Below, piece after piece: positions 46,160-57,852 of a stretch of 64,000 nt of DNA (positions are counted from its first letter, which is position 1; each line of letters starts with the position of its first letter). Origin of the DNA: Caenorhabditis elegans (taxonomy: Eukaryota > Nematoda > Chromadorea > Rhabditida > Rhabditidae); assembly GCF_000002985.6 (NCBI RefSeq), contig NC_003284.9, forward strand, positions 16,864,001 through 16,928,000. Reading direction: 5' to 3'. The notes under the pieces are model-generated. The model made no database searches. It was not told the DNA's origin and worked only from the letters and a program-made list of their open reading frames with translations. A program made the position numbers and the translations under genes.

Positions 46160-47288
46160 CGGGGTGGGCGGAAAACTATTTTTCTGGTAAACCGGTAAAC
46201 CGGCAAATTGCAGGAATTGGAAACTTCAGGAAAACCGGCAATTTGCCGATTTGCCGAATTTGCCGGGAAGAAGGCGATTGCCGAAGATTTTCGGTAAATT
46301 GTGGTTTCACACATTTAAAAAAAATGAATTTCAGAATTTCAATTTCAATCGGCAAAATTGTACGCATCCTATAAATTTTTCCTACATATATTTTGAATAG
46401 TGACCCAATTCTATGAAGAAATCTAGAAGAAACGGGAAAAAATTTCAAAAAGACACAGTTTTGGGTGTTTCTGTTGCAAATGCTGAGAATATGGATATTC
46501 GTCAGCTCGCAACTTATTCTTAAATGTAAAGAGTTATTGAACTACAAAGAAATGCAAGTATATTATATATTATTACCAGCCGTGGACCGCACCTACGGCG
46601 CGGCCCCCGACTTTTTTGAGAAAACACATTAGATATACGGTGTCTATCGCGGACCTCGATCGATGTCTGCTGCGCATTTAGCATAATGTTTCCCAAAATT
46701 TCGTTGCTCTGATCAGAGATCAAACTACATAGGGACAGAAGGACACGCGCTTTACATATATAGTAAATGATTACAAAATAACCGCTAGTCAAAGTTCAAC
46801 TTCATCTATTCAACCCAACGACGACAACTCCGCAAAAGGACAACAACGTAAATCCCTATTTGAACTGCCGCCAATTGATCTCGCCACACCGACACTACGA
46901 CACACGTGAAACGACTGCTACCGTAATCTTCTCCACCTGGGCGACACGAGCATTGGCTGCAAGGAGTGGACTTCTTCTCGTCCTACTTCTGCTCTCACCA
47001 AAATGCTGTCGGTCATCACTTTAATGTTGTTATGGAACGGTTATTAGTAATAAATATTTATATATTCTACCACTGGGAACCTATACCGATCCGAAACAGT
47101 TTCCGTCTTACATAAAATCCCTCTAAAATGTTCCGGAAAATTGCAATTTGCCCAAAATGGCAATTTGGCAAATTTGCAAATCAGCAAATTGCCAAAAATT
47201 GAAGCTTCCGGCAAACCAGCAATGTGCCGATTTGCCCATTTTTTCGACAAAAAAATTTGCCAAACGGCAATCGCCGCCCACCACTGAT
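46160..47288. mobile_element. MITE of the TTTGCCGATTTGCC family split by an insertion
   Basis: GGGGTGGGCGG at the left and CCGCCCACCA at the right form the ends. The next 150 bases on both sides are rich in GGCAAATTTGCCGA words in inverted register. Between about 46500 and 47060 unrelated, GC-richer DNA (CCGTGGACCGCACCTACGGC and others) interrupts it, so one element has inserted into another. Fragments of the same family recur at about 22085-22120 and 54950-55045. Confidence 0.6.
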
Positions 47289-47289
47289 T

Positions 47290-48770
47290 CTAATACTATT
47301 TCAATTATTAGGTTTGGAAATCATTTTTCAGAAGATCAGAATACACTTTTATTTATTGGAAAAATGAAAAAATTTTGGGGCACAGCTAATACACCAATGC
47401 CATATTATGAAATGGCATTTCTAAATTTTTGTTGAGAAAGGAAAAAAGTGGGTCCCACACGCCCCGAGTCTCCTTTCTTTGCGTCTTGTATCCCACACTT
47501 TATGTCGATTATGTATATGCAAAAGAAAGCAAATGGAGAAAACTACGGTATACCTCGTGAACAGGAAAGAAGAAATGAGAGTGGAAATGAGGGGAAACAA
47601 ACCAAATGTTAGAAAGGGGACCGAGGCGACGCACACATTTTTGGTGGGGTTTGAACTGATTTGATGTGAATTCTGATTGTTATTTATTTGTTATTACATT
47701 ACTCAGGGATAGCTTTTTCTGTTAAGAACAATTGAAAAAAATTCTTCCAGGAATTGTTCTGAAAACCCCCTTTTGTAAGTTTTTTATCATTTTGAGCCGG
47801 AAGGAATTCGAATTTTGCATGAAAATCATCAAAAAATCTGAAACCTTCAGAATCGATTAGGCGAGCTGTATTACACCATGAAGTCAAAAGTCCTTTTTAA
47901 CTTTAACACATATAATGTCTACTGCAAGAAACAAGGATGAATTGAGGACATGCTCAGCATGCAAAGATTTTTAAAAGAACTTGCTAATTTTTATTCTTTC
48001 ACTGCAGCAATATTGAGTCATGCTACTGTATATTATTTTACCAATTTCAACCTTCAAAACCTTAAAATCTGTAAAATTTCTCTCGCTCGCAGTTTTATTT
48101 TAAAGGTGGACTAGCGTCTATCATTTTTTTGCCCTGAACGACAAAATACGATCCCATTATACCGAATATAACTGTTAAAAAAAAACTTTTCTTTTGTTTT
48201 TAAGAATTCGGAAAAAAAAATTTAATTCCAGTTAAAACTGTAATATCAGTCAAATTTCAAATGGTTGAATGGGGTTTCAAATCGTTAGATCAGTTTTTAA
48301 ATTTTTTCCAGCGTGCAATTAAGTACCTTAAACAAATAATTTCTGCACTGAAGAGCCATTTCAAAATGTCAACAACTAGTCATAGATAACACTATTTTCG
48401 AACTGAGGAATGTTGCTCGACTATGCAGAATATTATCGAGAGTTTAACTTCTGACTCAAGACCAAAAAATATGTTATGTTTGCGTTTACGATGGAGTGTA
48501 GGTTTTTGAGTTTCATACATTTTTCGTGATTTATTTGGTAGGGCATTAGTCTATTATATCCCCAAAAATCAAAGTCAACAATGCTTTCTCATTGATTTCC
48601 TAAAAAAGAATTCATAAAACTAACGTAGTTTTACAAAATTCACCCTGAAAATTTACTGTCCTTGTTCTTCTAACATTATTGCATGTTTTTTGCTTATATT
48701 TAAGAAATTAAGTCCTCTGTGGAAAATAAAACCATCTACATATAATATGTTTTGTTTGCTTTTTTACGGC
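47290..48770. other. Intergenic DNA, no gene seen
   Basis: Mostly AT-rich. Open frames near 47421-47664 exist on both strands but have no motif. Nothing else can be supported. Confidence 0.5.
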
Positions 48771-48921
48771 AAGTTCACATATTATGTTTAATTAGTATTT
48801 TGAATGTATATAATTTGGTCGTTGTATCATCTTTGGAAGCCGAAAATCGTGTTTCAGGCCCGTCAGGGCCAGTGGTGCCGTACAGAGCTACGGATGTGAA
48901 GGAAAATGGTGTGCGGTTATA

Positions 48922-48967
48922 GGAATAGTTGCTTAGGAAAGAAATGTATACCAATTGAATCAAATTT
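48922..48967 (+). repeat. 46-base direct repeat, left copy
   Basis: Identical for 46 bases to 49812-49857, beginning GGAATAGTTGCTTAGGAAAG. It lies just beyond the left inverted-repeat arm, so a minus-strand transcript reading past its stop codon would contain the reverse complement of the right copy. Confidence 0.95.
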
Positions 48968-48971
48968 GGTT

Positions 48972-49769
48972 TCAGCGTGGTTCAGGAGGGGTTGCTGCCG
49001 TTTTTATAATCTCGGTTCTGTTAAAAAAAACTAATTAATTATCGTCAATATGATTTTTTTTGCAACTGTTACATACCCAATATTAAAATTCTCGACCGAT
49101 TTTACAAGCAAACCAAACTTGCTTGGTAATATACTGCTAACTGATACGTGAACTGGCTGTCCACGCTGCAATAAGAAATACTTATTTTTTTAATCATTCA
49201 AATTTATAGTTCCTACCTGTTCAATAGATCGGTCGTTATCGCAAAGTGTGTCCGTAGCGAACCAGTACTCGTACTGTTTGTTTCTATGAGATTGAAGACG
49301 AGAGAGCTTTAAAAATTTCGATGTTTGTGTTGCAAAGTCGAAGTTTATAGTAGTAGCGTATCGTTTTTTATACAGTGAAATTTTTTTCATGGACATAGGG
49401 TTTTATCAAAAATGTTCATATTTATACAAATTTTGTTTGTTGTCTTCAAATGCAACTTACTGCAATATTATGCACAGTCTTTCCACGAACCACAGTCACA
49501 GCCAATATGTGTTTAAGTGAGGCGTTCTCGGACGCTACAGAAACTCTGATTGCTGGAGGCTGCAAATATACAAACATTATCTTGCTGATTATAATTTTTA
49601 CCGGATTTTTTGTGTCTACAACAACTCGATAGATATCTGAGACCAGGTCGCCTTTGGTAGTAAGATTGGTATAGTGCCGGCCGAGTTCAAGGTCGTGGTA
49701 GTCGAAGTATTGACCACGGCAATACTCAACGGACACATAAAGAGCAATAGTTAAAATAGTTTTTATCAT
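48972..49769 (-). CDS. SID-1-like copy 1, inverted 5' exons (signal peptide and ectodomain start)
   Basis: Five segments join in phase: 49602-49769, 49461-49559, 49217-49306, 49077-49165 and 48972-49017. The first four have exactly the lengths (168, 99, 90, 89) of exons 1-4 of the intact paralogue at 59936. The protein begins with a signal peptide (MIKTILTIALYVSVEYC), then DLELGRHYTNLTTKGDLVSD, EYWFATDTLCDNDRS and PVHVSVSSILPSKFGLLVKS, all closely matched in copy 2. Exon 5 is cut off where the inverted repeat ends, and a TGA (48972-48974) follows at once, so alone it would give a 163-residue secreted fragment. The remaining exons lie on the other strand. Family: SID-1/SIDT/CHUP-1 proteins (dsRNA or cholesterol-linked transport). 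Whether this strand is expressed is unknown. Confidence 0.75.
48975..49198 (-). repeat. Left arm of 224-base inverted repeat (contains exon 4 and part of exon 5)
   Basis: Near-identical (only a few differences by eye) to the reverse complement of 49876-50100. It carries SID-1-like exon 4 with both splice sites and the first 43 bases of exon 5, in minus-strand sense. Confidence 0.95.
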
Positions 49770-49811
49770 GAAGAGGCTTTCTGAAAACAGTAATAAAGAA
49801 TGTTAAAAAAT

Positions 49812-49857
49812 GGAATAGTTGCTTAGGAAAGAAATGTATACCAATTGAATCAAATTT
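49812..49857 (+). repeat. 46-base direct repeat, right copy
   Basis: Partner of 48922-48967. It lies upstream of the minus-strand start codon and upstream of the plus-strand exon 4, so a plus-strand transcript beginning before it would contain it in its 5' leader. Confidence 0.95.
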
Positions 49858-49875
49858 TATTTCAACAATTTTTAA

Positions 49876-50100
49876 AATGATTAAAAAAATAAGTATTTCT
49901 TATTGCAGCGTGGACAGCCAGTTCACGTATCAGTTAGCAGTATATTACCAAGCAAGTTTGGTTTGCTTGTAAAATCGGTCGAGAATTTTAATATTGGGTA
50001 TGTAACATTTGCAAAAAAAATCATATTGACGATAATTAATTAGTTTTTTTTAACAGAACCGAGATTATAAAAACGGCAGCAACCCCTCCTGAACCACGCT
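49876..50100 (+). repeat. Right arm of the inverted repeat (exon 4 and most of exon 5)
   Basis: Plus-sense copy of exon 4 (49909-49997) and of exon 5 from 50057; exon 5 continues past the arm to 50107. The loop between the arms is about 680 bases and contains inverted exons 1-3. Confidence 0.95.
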
Positions 50101-52800
50101 TCTTTTTGTGAGTTTCAACTCTTTAGCAAACTCAATTTTCCATCTATGAACTTTTAGGTACACATTCCCAGAAGACGTTGATGAAGTAAACGTGAAGGTA
50201 CATTCGGAAAGTGTCATTTGTGCCAGAGTAATTGCTCGACGAGCAAATGTAACAAGCATACCTTCAAATAGAAGTTTAGATTTTATAAGTTTAGTGTCCA
50301 TTGTTCGATGCATCGGGATTGTTCGAGGCGAGTGATACGTATTTTTATCAAACCTTTACCACATTTGCTGGACTTCTAATCAAGGTTAGTGTTAAACAAT
50401 TTTGCACGTGGATAATATTTTCCTTGTTTACTGAACAGTACGAGTGGGTAAACAAAAAATACTTGCCATTACTTCCAGAAACAGAACATTGGTCGGCAAT
50501 TTCATTTGGCAGTAACTATTGATCCAGACGACTCCATTTGTGGACCATCGGACAGTAATATATTTGCTCAACTATATAGATACCCATTATTTGTAATCAT
50601 TCCAGGTCCGAATTCTCCTGATCAGAATCCGTCCAGAATCAAAAATGTAACAATTTCAATCAAACCAGCAGACGGTATTGACCTGCTTCGGTTTTAAAAA
50701 TTCCAGTCAACTTTTAATTTCAGAGAACATTGTATATGTCTTTATTCCAACATTCGTGTATGTTGTAGTCTTCTTGTTTGTGATTATAGGTAGTTTTACA
50801 TTTATTTTCAAATTACAAAAAGAGGAAATTAGTGTGGGTTTAGTTTTACAATGGCAATCATTGCGTAAGAGTAACAATGAACGAGGCGCTGTTTCGAACC
50901 CTGAAGCGCCCGAAGATGTGGAATTGTTAATTGAAGATGTTAATGAATTTGATAAATTTGTGACTCATAAGGAGTATCAAGAGGTAGAGGAAATACCAAG
51001 ATTAGGAGAAGCTCCAACGAAAAAGAACGATGAATCCAAATATTTCAAGTTTGTTTTTAACCCAATTTTCTATCGGAAATCTAAAACATTTCAGCTTCTT
51101 ATTTTTCCAAGTATTTGGCTCAATTTTACCTGCATTAACAACACTTTTCAATTTTAATCATAACCCAAGCAATTTGGATACTTGCTATTTCAACTACAAG
51201 TGTTCTTACAACTTTTTGACTTTCAAGTCGTGGAATTCAATGATGAGTGCAAGTTCTCTCGTCTTTATCGGACTTTTGAACTTTCTCGTTGGCTATTTGC
51301 CTTGCTGTAAGAAACCATCACCGGGACCCAATGGACTACAAGAGATCAATGCTCCGAAAAACGTTTTTCTCCTTGGATTGATAGTTTTGGGCATGTTATG
51401 GACAATTTCAAACAGCTGCCCAAGTGATGAAACACTTCATTTATGTGAGTTGGAATTTTTCTGGCAGTAATCACAATCTTTAAAAAAACTTATTATTTGC
51501 AGATATGCGCTCTTTTAAAGGAAAAAAGAAGATAACTTTTGTGTAGGGCTTCCATGTGGGCGCTCTCACGCCGCGATCCAAATCTTTAAAGCGATGCGCG
51601 GAACCCAAAAAGTGTCGGACGCGTAGCCAAGTTTGCACCAAATGTGTCATACCCTAGCGCACTATCTGGTGCAAACTTTGCTCCGCAACAGACACTTTTT
51701 GAAGTTCGCACTATAAAGATTTGAATCGCGGCCTGCGAGCGACGTTCGCGGCGGCCACATGTGAGCTTTACTCTTGTGATGCAAAATAATGCAACTTTTG
51801 TAAAAGGGAAATATTACTCTTGACAGACATCTACACAACAATGTGGGTTTCGTACTCTGCGTTCATGTGGATTTATTCAAAAAGGCATGGTTCGTCAATG
51901 GCATCAGTTTTACATTATTGCAGTCTCATCATTTTTCGGATTCATCTCTCTAGCTGAAAATGTGAACTTTCCCGCTTAACTAAAAAATTTCAATATAAGT
52001 TTTTCAGATGGCTCACAGGGATGGGTACCCGATAATATTTATAAAAACAATTGCCATGATCGCTATGATTTCCTCAGCAATGTTTTTCTGCTACCAGTAT
52101 TACTATGAGGAAAAATGTTTAAAAATGAAAAATAAAACTATTGTTCAAAATTTCAGAGACCATTGGGAACCCAAGAAAACCAGTGGGATATGTGTCTACG
52201 GAAAAAGAAACAAGAGCATCAGCTTTTACCCGAAGAAAATATAGTTGTCAAATATAAACCTCTAAAGTCAAAACTAGTTCTCATATTTTTAGTAATGACT
52301 TTGTCATTCGTCATGTAAGTCAAAATATTTTATGTTTTTATCAACCGTTTATTTGAAAGGGGAGCTTTTGTCCTGTATCTAAATATTTCAGGCCAATACT
52401 TTCATTTACGATTCCTAATTTTTCAATCAGCTTCTCAATCTTTCTTTGGGCGAAATTGCAAGTTTTAATCTATTTCTTTTTCTATATTGTTCGAAAAGCA
52501 ATAATTGAACACAAAACGTTCACTAAAAGTTTTATCGGCTCTTGCACACTTCTCATAATTGCGTTCGTCTTGTTGGAATTCGCGAGTCGCTTCTTGGAAT
52601 TGTTTGAGCCAACTTATGATGTTATGCTGACACCTGCCAAGTTTCGTGAACTCAACTCGGATTGCATTGCTCCCGGCTTTGACTGGAACGATGTGCGACA
52701 TTATTGTTGTGCAATTGACTACCTCATTTTTATTGCACTAATGACCATAATTGACTCAAACCTCGAAAATGTTCCCACAAATCAAATTCTCGTCTTTTAA
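49909..52800 (+). pseudogene. SID-1-like copy 1, body (exon 4 to stop), frameshifted
   Basis: Plus-strand exons are 49909-49997, 50057-50107, 50158-50248, 50295-50384, 50479-50674, 50724-51048, 51095-51444, 51837-51961, 52008-52109, 52157-52314 and 52392-52800. They cover the rest of the ectodomain, TM1 (FIPTFVYVVVFLFVIIG), an acidic cytosolic loop, multiple TM segments, the SCPSD motif shared with C. elegans SID-1, and the C-terminal LTPAKFRELN...DSNLENVPTNQILVF, which aligns with the SID-1 C-terminus. No start codon or signal peptide is on this strand. Lesions: a one-base shift at about 51889, after YSKRHG (the matching sequence resumes as RQWHQFYI in another frame), and loss of the donor at 52110 (GG in place of GT). 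A palindromic element sits in one intron. The rest is open, so decay looks recent, or the lesions are sequence errors. Confidence 0.75.
51545..51770. mobile_element. Palindromic MITE in an intron of SID-1-like copy 1
   Basis: The ends GGGCTTCCATGTGGGCGC and GCGGCCACATGTGAGCTTTA are inverted. The inside pairs too (AGTGTCGG...AGTTTGCACCA against TGGTGCAAACTTTG...AGACACTT). It is GC-richer than its surroundings and absent from the same intron of copy 2. Confidence 0.75.
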
Positions 52801-53177
52801 TTTTGAATGAATTATGAATCTTGTTTATATACTTTTGTCTGGAGTGCTGTTCGTTCGTAGTTGTTCTTATAGTGTATGAACAAGCAATAACTAGAGGACA
52901 TTTCCTTGCGCTCACACTTGCGCTGTGTTCCGCTTCGCCCCGCATCATTAAATGGAGAAGAACCAACCTTATATGTTCCATCCTCTTTTGCGGACTCTGC
53001 AAAAACAGCTGCAGGATCAAACTGAAGTTATTGGTTCTTTAAAAAAGAATAAATAAACGTCAGAAATACAAACCAAACTTGAATTGCTGGAAAAAATGAA
53101 TAAAAAATTATATTTCGAAAATTTGCGTGTCTATCATACAACCAAATTGTATTCCTATAAAAGACAATGTAAAAATA

Positions 53178-55319
53178 TCACAACCAGAACATTAACAAAG
53201 TGACCGTAGATACAATTAACTTGACATTTACAGTGGATTTAGTTGTGGTTTGAATTGTGGATGTTGCTGTTGTCTGAATAACTACAGACTGAGTAGTCTG
53301 GGGCTGTTGCTGCGTTGTCGTTGTTTTTGTAGTTGTAGTTACGGTTGTTGTTGTTGGCTTCACAGTTGTTTCCTTCTTTGTTCCTCCTGAAAGTTTTTCA
53401 TTTGGTTTTCTTTTTCAATTATTTCCAAAAATTCTAGAGAAAAATCTCACGATGAACAAAATATTGCACATAGTACTCTCCAGCTTTTCCGTTTGTTGAC
53501 GAAATTTCAAAAGTCTGCGCAATATTTGGAATGCCCCAGGGTGTGAAGGAACCATTTGGAACCACTGATTGTTCATACTTCAAGGGGTTGTCATAGAAAT
53601 TTACAGTGACCTCTCCTCCAGGAGGGAGATGCCCGACAACCTAAATTTTTATAACCCTTTTAAGTTGAAAAGTTTGATGCAAATATTTCAGAACTTTTTT
53701 GAACATCGCACCCATCTTTGATATACTCTAGAACAACAGAAACATTAAGACAGTTTTCAAACTTTTCAGATGTTTTCCTGAGCCTCTTGAATCCTATAAA
53801 ACTGATATGAAACCATATAGAATGCTGAGTTTATCGGCACCTCAAAACCAAGGCTTTTAGAATTATGTTAAAGTTTTTTGGAAATTTAGTGATTATATCA
53901 GTTAAAACTCCGATTTTCACGCGTAGAAAGAGCTGAACAAAAGTTATTCATTTTTTACACATAAATCATGATTTCAGTCTTTTGTAGAAAGGACATCATA
54001 TTTTTTGCTCACATTTGCACCAGAAGATCCGTTATATGAAGTGTCTCTTCTAATATTAATGGTTGTAGTGCTATCATCATCGCCGTGTAGTTTCATATAA
54101 AACCCAGTTGTAGTGAAGGATGATGTATTAAATCCATCGATATCGTCTTTAAAGGTAGTTTTTCGGTAGGTGAACTCTTTCAAATGCACTCACATTTTCC
54201 GGGTCCAATTACAAATTTGAGCAGACCAGTGATTTTTATATAGAATGCAGTCATACGCAATGAAAACTTATTCACAGAAGAAAAAAACAAATCGCCTTCG
54301 TTTGTATGCATTGGGTTCGATTTCGATAAGTTCCATCTTTTGAGAAAAATTTAACAGATGTCTTTTCGGTGAGTTTGTGTTTCAAATAAGATAACATAAC
54401 ACTTTAAGAGATTTTGGTAATCCTCCTTTAAATTTTATTAATTTCAGTTAATTTCCACGTCGTGGTAAGACGAAAGCATCATCTCAAAGCATTATCAAAA
54501 ACATTATCGGCTTCAGAATTTCACGTTTGTCAAATTTGAAATTAATATCCTGAAACCACTTCTTGATGTTTAGTCCATACTTACTATTATTCCATTGGTG
54601 TGAACTAGTAATATACATGACTCCACTTAGATTTTTCAATTCATTATCGCCAAGTGTTGTATTAATATAAGCTTTTTCAAAAACTGCAAATGGAATGAGT
54701 TGACTTGGGCTTTGATACGTGAATGCCAAAGTAGAAAGTCTGAAAATACATTTTTTTTACTTTTGATAGGTCTTAAAAAATAATTGAAGTTAAAATAATT
54801 TCAGAATAAAGTTGTTTATTGAAAAAATACGGCATAATTATCATTATATTTATATAGGAATTCATGGGAATGGTTTGTTGAACATAACTTTTAAATTTTG
54901 TTTTAAAATTAAGAAACATTTTTCAAATTGGTTCGTGTATTTTTACATGCGAAAATGGTACAATGCGGCAAATTTTGGGTAGTATGAAAAAAATATATTT
55001 GCCGAATTCGCCGAGCTTGGCAAATTTCCAATTTTGCCACACACTCCCGGTACACAGTGCGAAAAAATAATTTCAACCCGGAACTCATTGCCACTTACGG
55101 GATCCCGTTTTCATATTCGTTACCGACGAATACACGTATCTGCTCAAGAAGCTCATAATCTTCCATCACAGCTGCCACATACCTGCTATACGGCGGTTCA
55201 GCATTCAGTTCATTGAGAACCCCAAGCCCCTTTAAGGAGCTTAAGCTTAACAACTGTTGTGCAAAGCAGCCGATGAATACAAAAGAAAGACCTATTACCA
55301 GTAAAGCAGTTGATATCAT
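53178..55319 (-). CDS. Secreted, Thr-rich, probably GPI-anchored CUB-like protein (tentative model)
   Basis: The start at 55319 gives a signal peptide (MISTALLVIGLSFVFIGCFA); exon 1 ends at a GTAAGT donor near 55099. It joins in phase to 54739 (LAFTYQSPSQLIPFAVFEKA). An exon around 54190-54350 (HTNEGDLFFSSVNKFSLR), one at 54013-54170 (FNTSSFTTTGFYMKLHG), 53451-53640 (PPGGEVTVNFYDNP, then KAGEYYVQYFVHR) and 53178-53386 follow. The last exon is a Thr/Gln-rich stalk ending in a hydrophobic tail (VKLIVSTVTLLMFW), as in GPI-anchored proteins. The beta-rich spacing and the GEYYVQY motif resemble nematode CUB-like proteins, several of which are pathogen-response genes. The joint near 54187 (GPGK to EFTYRK) is out of frame by hand, so a frameshift or missed exon is possible. 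Confidence 0.45.
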
Positions 55320-55399
55320 TTTAATGGAATACCTTCGAAAATTGAAATCGAGGTCGAAAATTCTGTAAGCCAAACCGATTTTTATACACAACTAGGCAA

Positions 55400-57850
55400 A
55401 ATAAAAACGGAGCCAGTCTGACCAAACTAAAAAATTTTAAACAAAAGTGGTCGTTGGCACGCAAATCAGCTGATAAGACTTGAAAATCTTCAGTCTCATA
55501 ATGCTCAGATAAATAATAAAATTCGCAAAATGACGATTACTCTCTCGTTCTCCCAATACATCAGTTCCTATTTTTTAGAACTCAGTTTTCTCCTGACAAA
55601 TATTTATGACGTATTACACTTGAAACATATTTTATCAGCCCAAATTCTTATCAGTTACAGAGAATTTGTCTAGTTTGAGGGCATTAACAATGATTAAAAG
55701 ATCACAGGGAAGCAATATAGAGTTATTGCAGTGTAGAGGTGAGTCATAATGTTATAGCTTCCCAAGAAATGTAGAAGACGTTTGATTCCGTAGATAAAAT
55801 GAATCAGAAAAAAAAACCGAATTTTCTTTATTAGTGGTGTATACAGTGATTAAAGAAAAGGTTTCTAAAACATGTGTTTCAAACTGACCTACAGTACTCA
55901 ACAGAAAGGTCGGTGAAGCTCTTAGTCATACCGTAACCCTAAAGAACAATTACAGTACTCCGTCATCATCCTTCTATCAATCTTACAATTAGTCCAAAAC
56001 TCCGACACTAAAAACTCATCATCTTAATAGCTACGGTTATGGAACTCAAACTGTTCTTCTACAGTCTCACTACCGTACCACTATCGTATCCCTAAAACAA
56101 TCCAACATCAAAATTACAATTGAATTACATTTAGCAGCTGTGGAAACTTTTTAGCCGAGACATCTTTCCGAATAAAGCGAGGTTTGATTTCTTTTAAAAA
56201 ATTGTTTTTGTTTTTTTGTGAATTTAGGATGGTCTGTTTCCGATACAGGGGCGCGATGGAGACCAGCTGAATTTTTCCACTTCCCATTATATTTCATCAG
56301 GCCTGAGTTACCGTAGTCGGACTTGAACTCGTGACCTGCCGATTGCTGGTAGAAGAGCTATCTGAGCCCCACTACACCGAGCGTTAATTGGTATATATGA
56401 AAAAGATCTTCCGCGCCGAGTCAGCAAAGAAAAAAGAAAAAAAGAAAGAAAGAAATTAGAAAATAAAAATTTAAGGTTTACAGATAACTATGGGCTGTGA
56501 GATTTTTAAAATTTGCAAGTTTGGTTGATGTTGCCACGTGTATATCTGCTATTTAATTCGGCGAAGTTCCGAAAGCTGACGACTCTGCCGAGTATTCAGT
56601 CACAAAATCAACATTAAGTTGAACAGATCGGCATGTAGGATTTTCTTTTTTGGAGCCAAGTAGGTATTGTTGGCAGTTAATAAACAAACTTCTCACTTTT
56701 ATATACATATATCTGCTTTCTCATTCGGTAAAATTCCTTAAGTTCATTTTAGTGCCGGGAAAACAGTTAAAAACTAACAGAAAACAGAAAAAATTTTTAA
56801 ACAGAAAAATTTTCAGAATTTATATTTTGACAGTGTAGGTTTTGGGTTTTTACAGTAAACGTAGGCCGAAGGTTTGTATTCACTTATGCATCTTACCATT
56901 TCTCACATTTTGGTAGTTTTTTTTTTGCTTTCTCATTGATTGAGATACAATTTATGTCGCTGGGAAGGTGCGCCAAACACAAAGCTGCTGTCACAAACTG
57001 GACCATCAGGAAAAAAACTTGGCTAATAAATATGTTCTGAAAAGTTAATGAAATCAAATCCACCGATAATGCAATTTTTGAAGTAAAGGGGTACTTTGTC
57101 TTGTTTATTACTTATCCCTCAATTTGGATAAACTCCTTGCAAAAGTTTTCAAAACCGCACATTTTATCTGAACCCTCGTTACGAACTAGTCATTTCGAAA
57201 ATGGGAGGTGTACGTCTGAAAGTGAAACTCGAGGGCTAAGTCCATGCCCCATTCCATTTCACTAATCTCGGCTTCCTTTTGATAATCACCTAGTGAGATA
57301 CACACCACTAATTATTCTCAACGTGCCGGTGTGCTCATGCTCAAATAATCCCCCTCCCTGCTTTTAGTGCACGTTGGCATATGGAAACATGAAGCCAAAG
57401 GTAATAATCCGCATATAGATAACGTTGTCGCAAAGCAGTACTCTCTCAGATTGAATCTCTTATCCGTGAATGATGCTGAGCTGACTACAACCTACTTTAG
57501 TTTACATTTCGTTTTAGTTTTTTTTTCCCCGAGCTAAAAAAAAAACTTTCGGGATGTTCAATAATAAATTTTTAATTGCTTGTACATTTAATAAGCTTTA
57601 AATTGTCTTCTTGGATCTTTCTTTGTTCATCCAAAAAGGTTTAGCAATGCTAATTGATTCAGTTGCTTCAATTTTATATTCATGAATTTTAGACTGATAT
57701 ATTTATCATAATTTTCAAAGTTTTCCCAACAGCATGGCCAAAAAATGCTCGTTGTCACAGTTTTGAATTTGATCTCAAAAGTTTTATTTTTGATCAAATA
57801 TTAATTCTTATTTTCCTTATTATATCTTTACAGACTCTGATAAATATTGA
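55400..57850. other. Intergenic DNA, no gene seen
   Basis: AT-rich; contains a tRNA-like remnant (listed) and repeated short ACAGTACTC/TACCGT words at 55890-56100. No exon chain was found. Confidence 0.5.
56317..56384 (-). repeat. tRNA-like remnant
   Basis: The minus strand reads GCTCAGATAGCTC (A-box-like) and GGTCACGAGTTCAAGTCCGA (T-arm/B-box). The anticodon arm is poorly paired and there is no convincing acceptor stem. A tRNA-derived repeat or pseudogene. Confidence 0.4.
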
Positions 57851-57852
57851 TA

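Noticed and set aside
48775-48963. 62-codon minus-strand frame as the natural 3' exon of the inverted SID-1-like half
   Set aside because: It resembles no part of copy 2 and no acceptor in the right phase was found. The exon 5 frame already stops at 48972.
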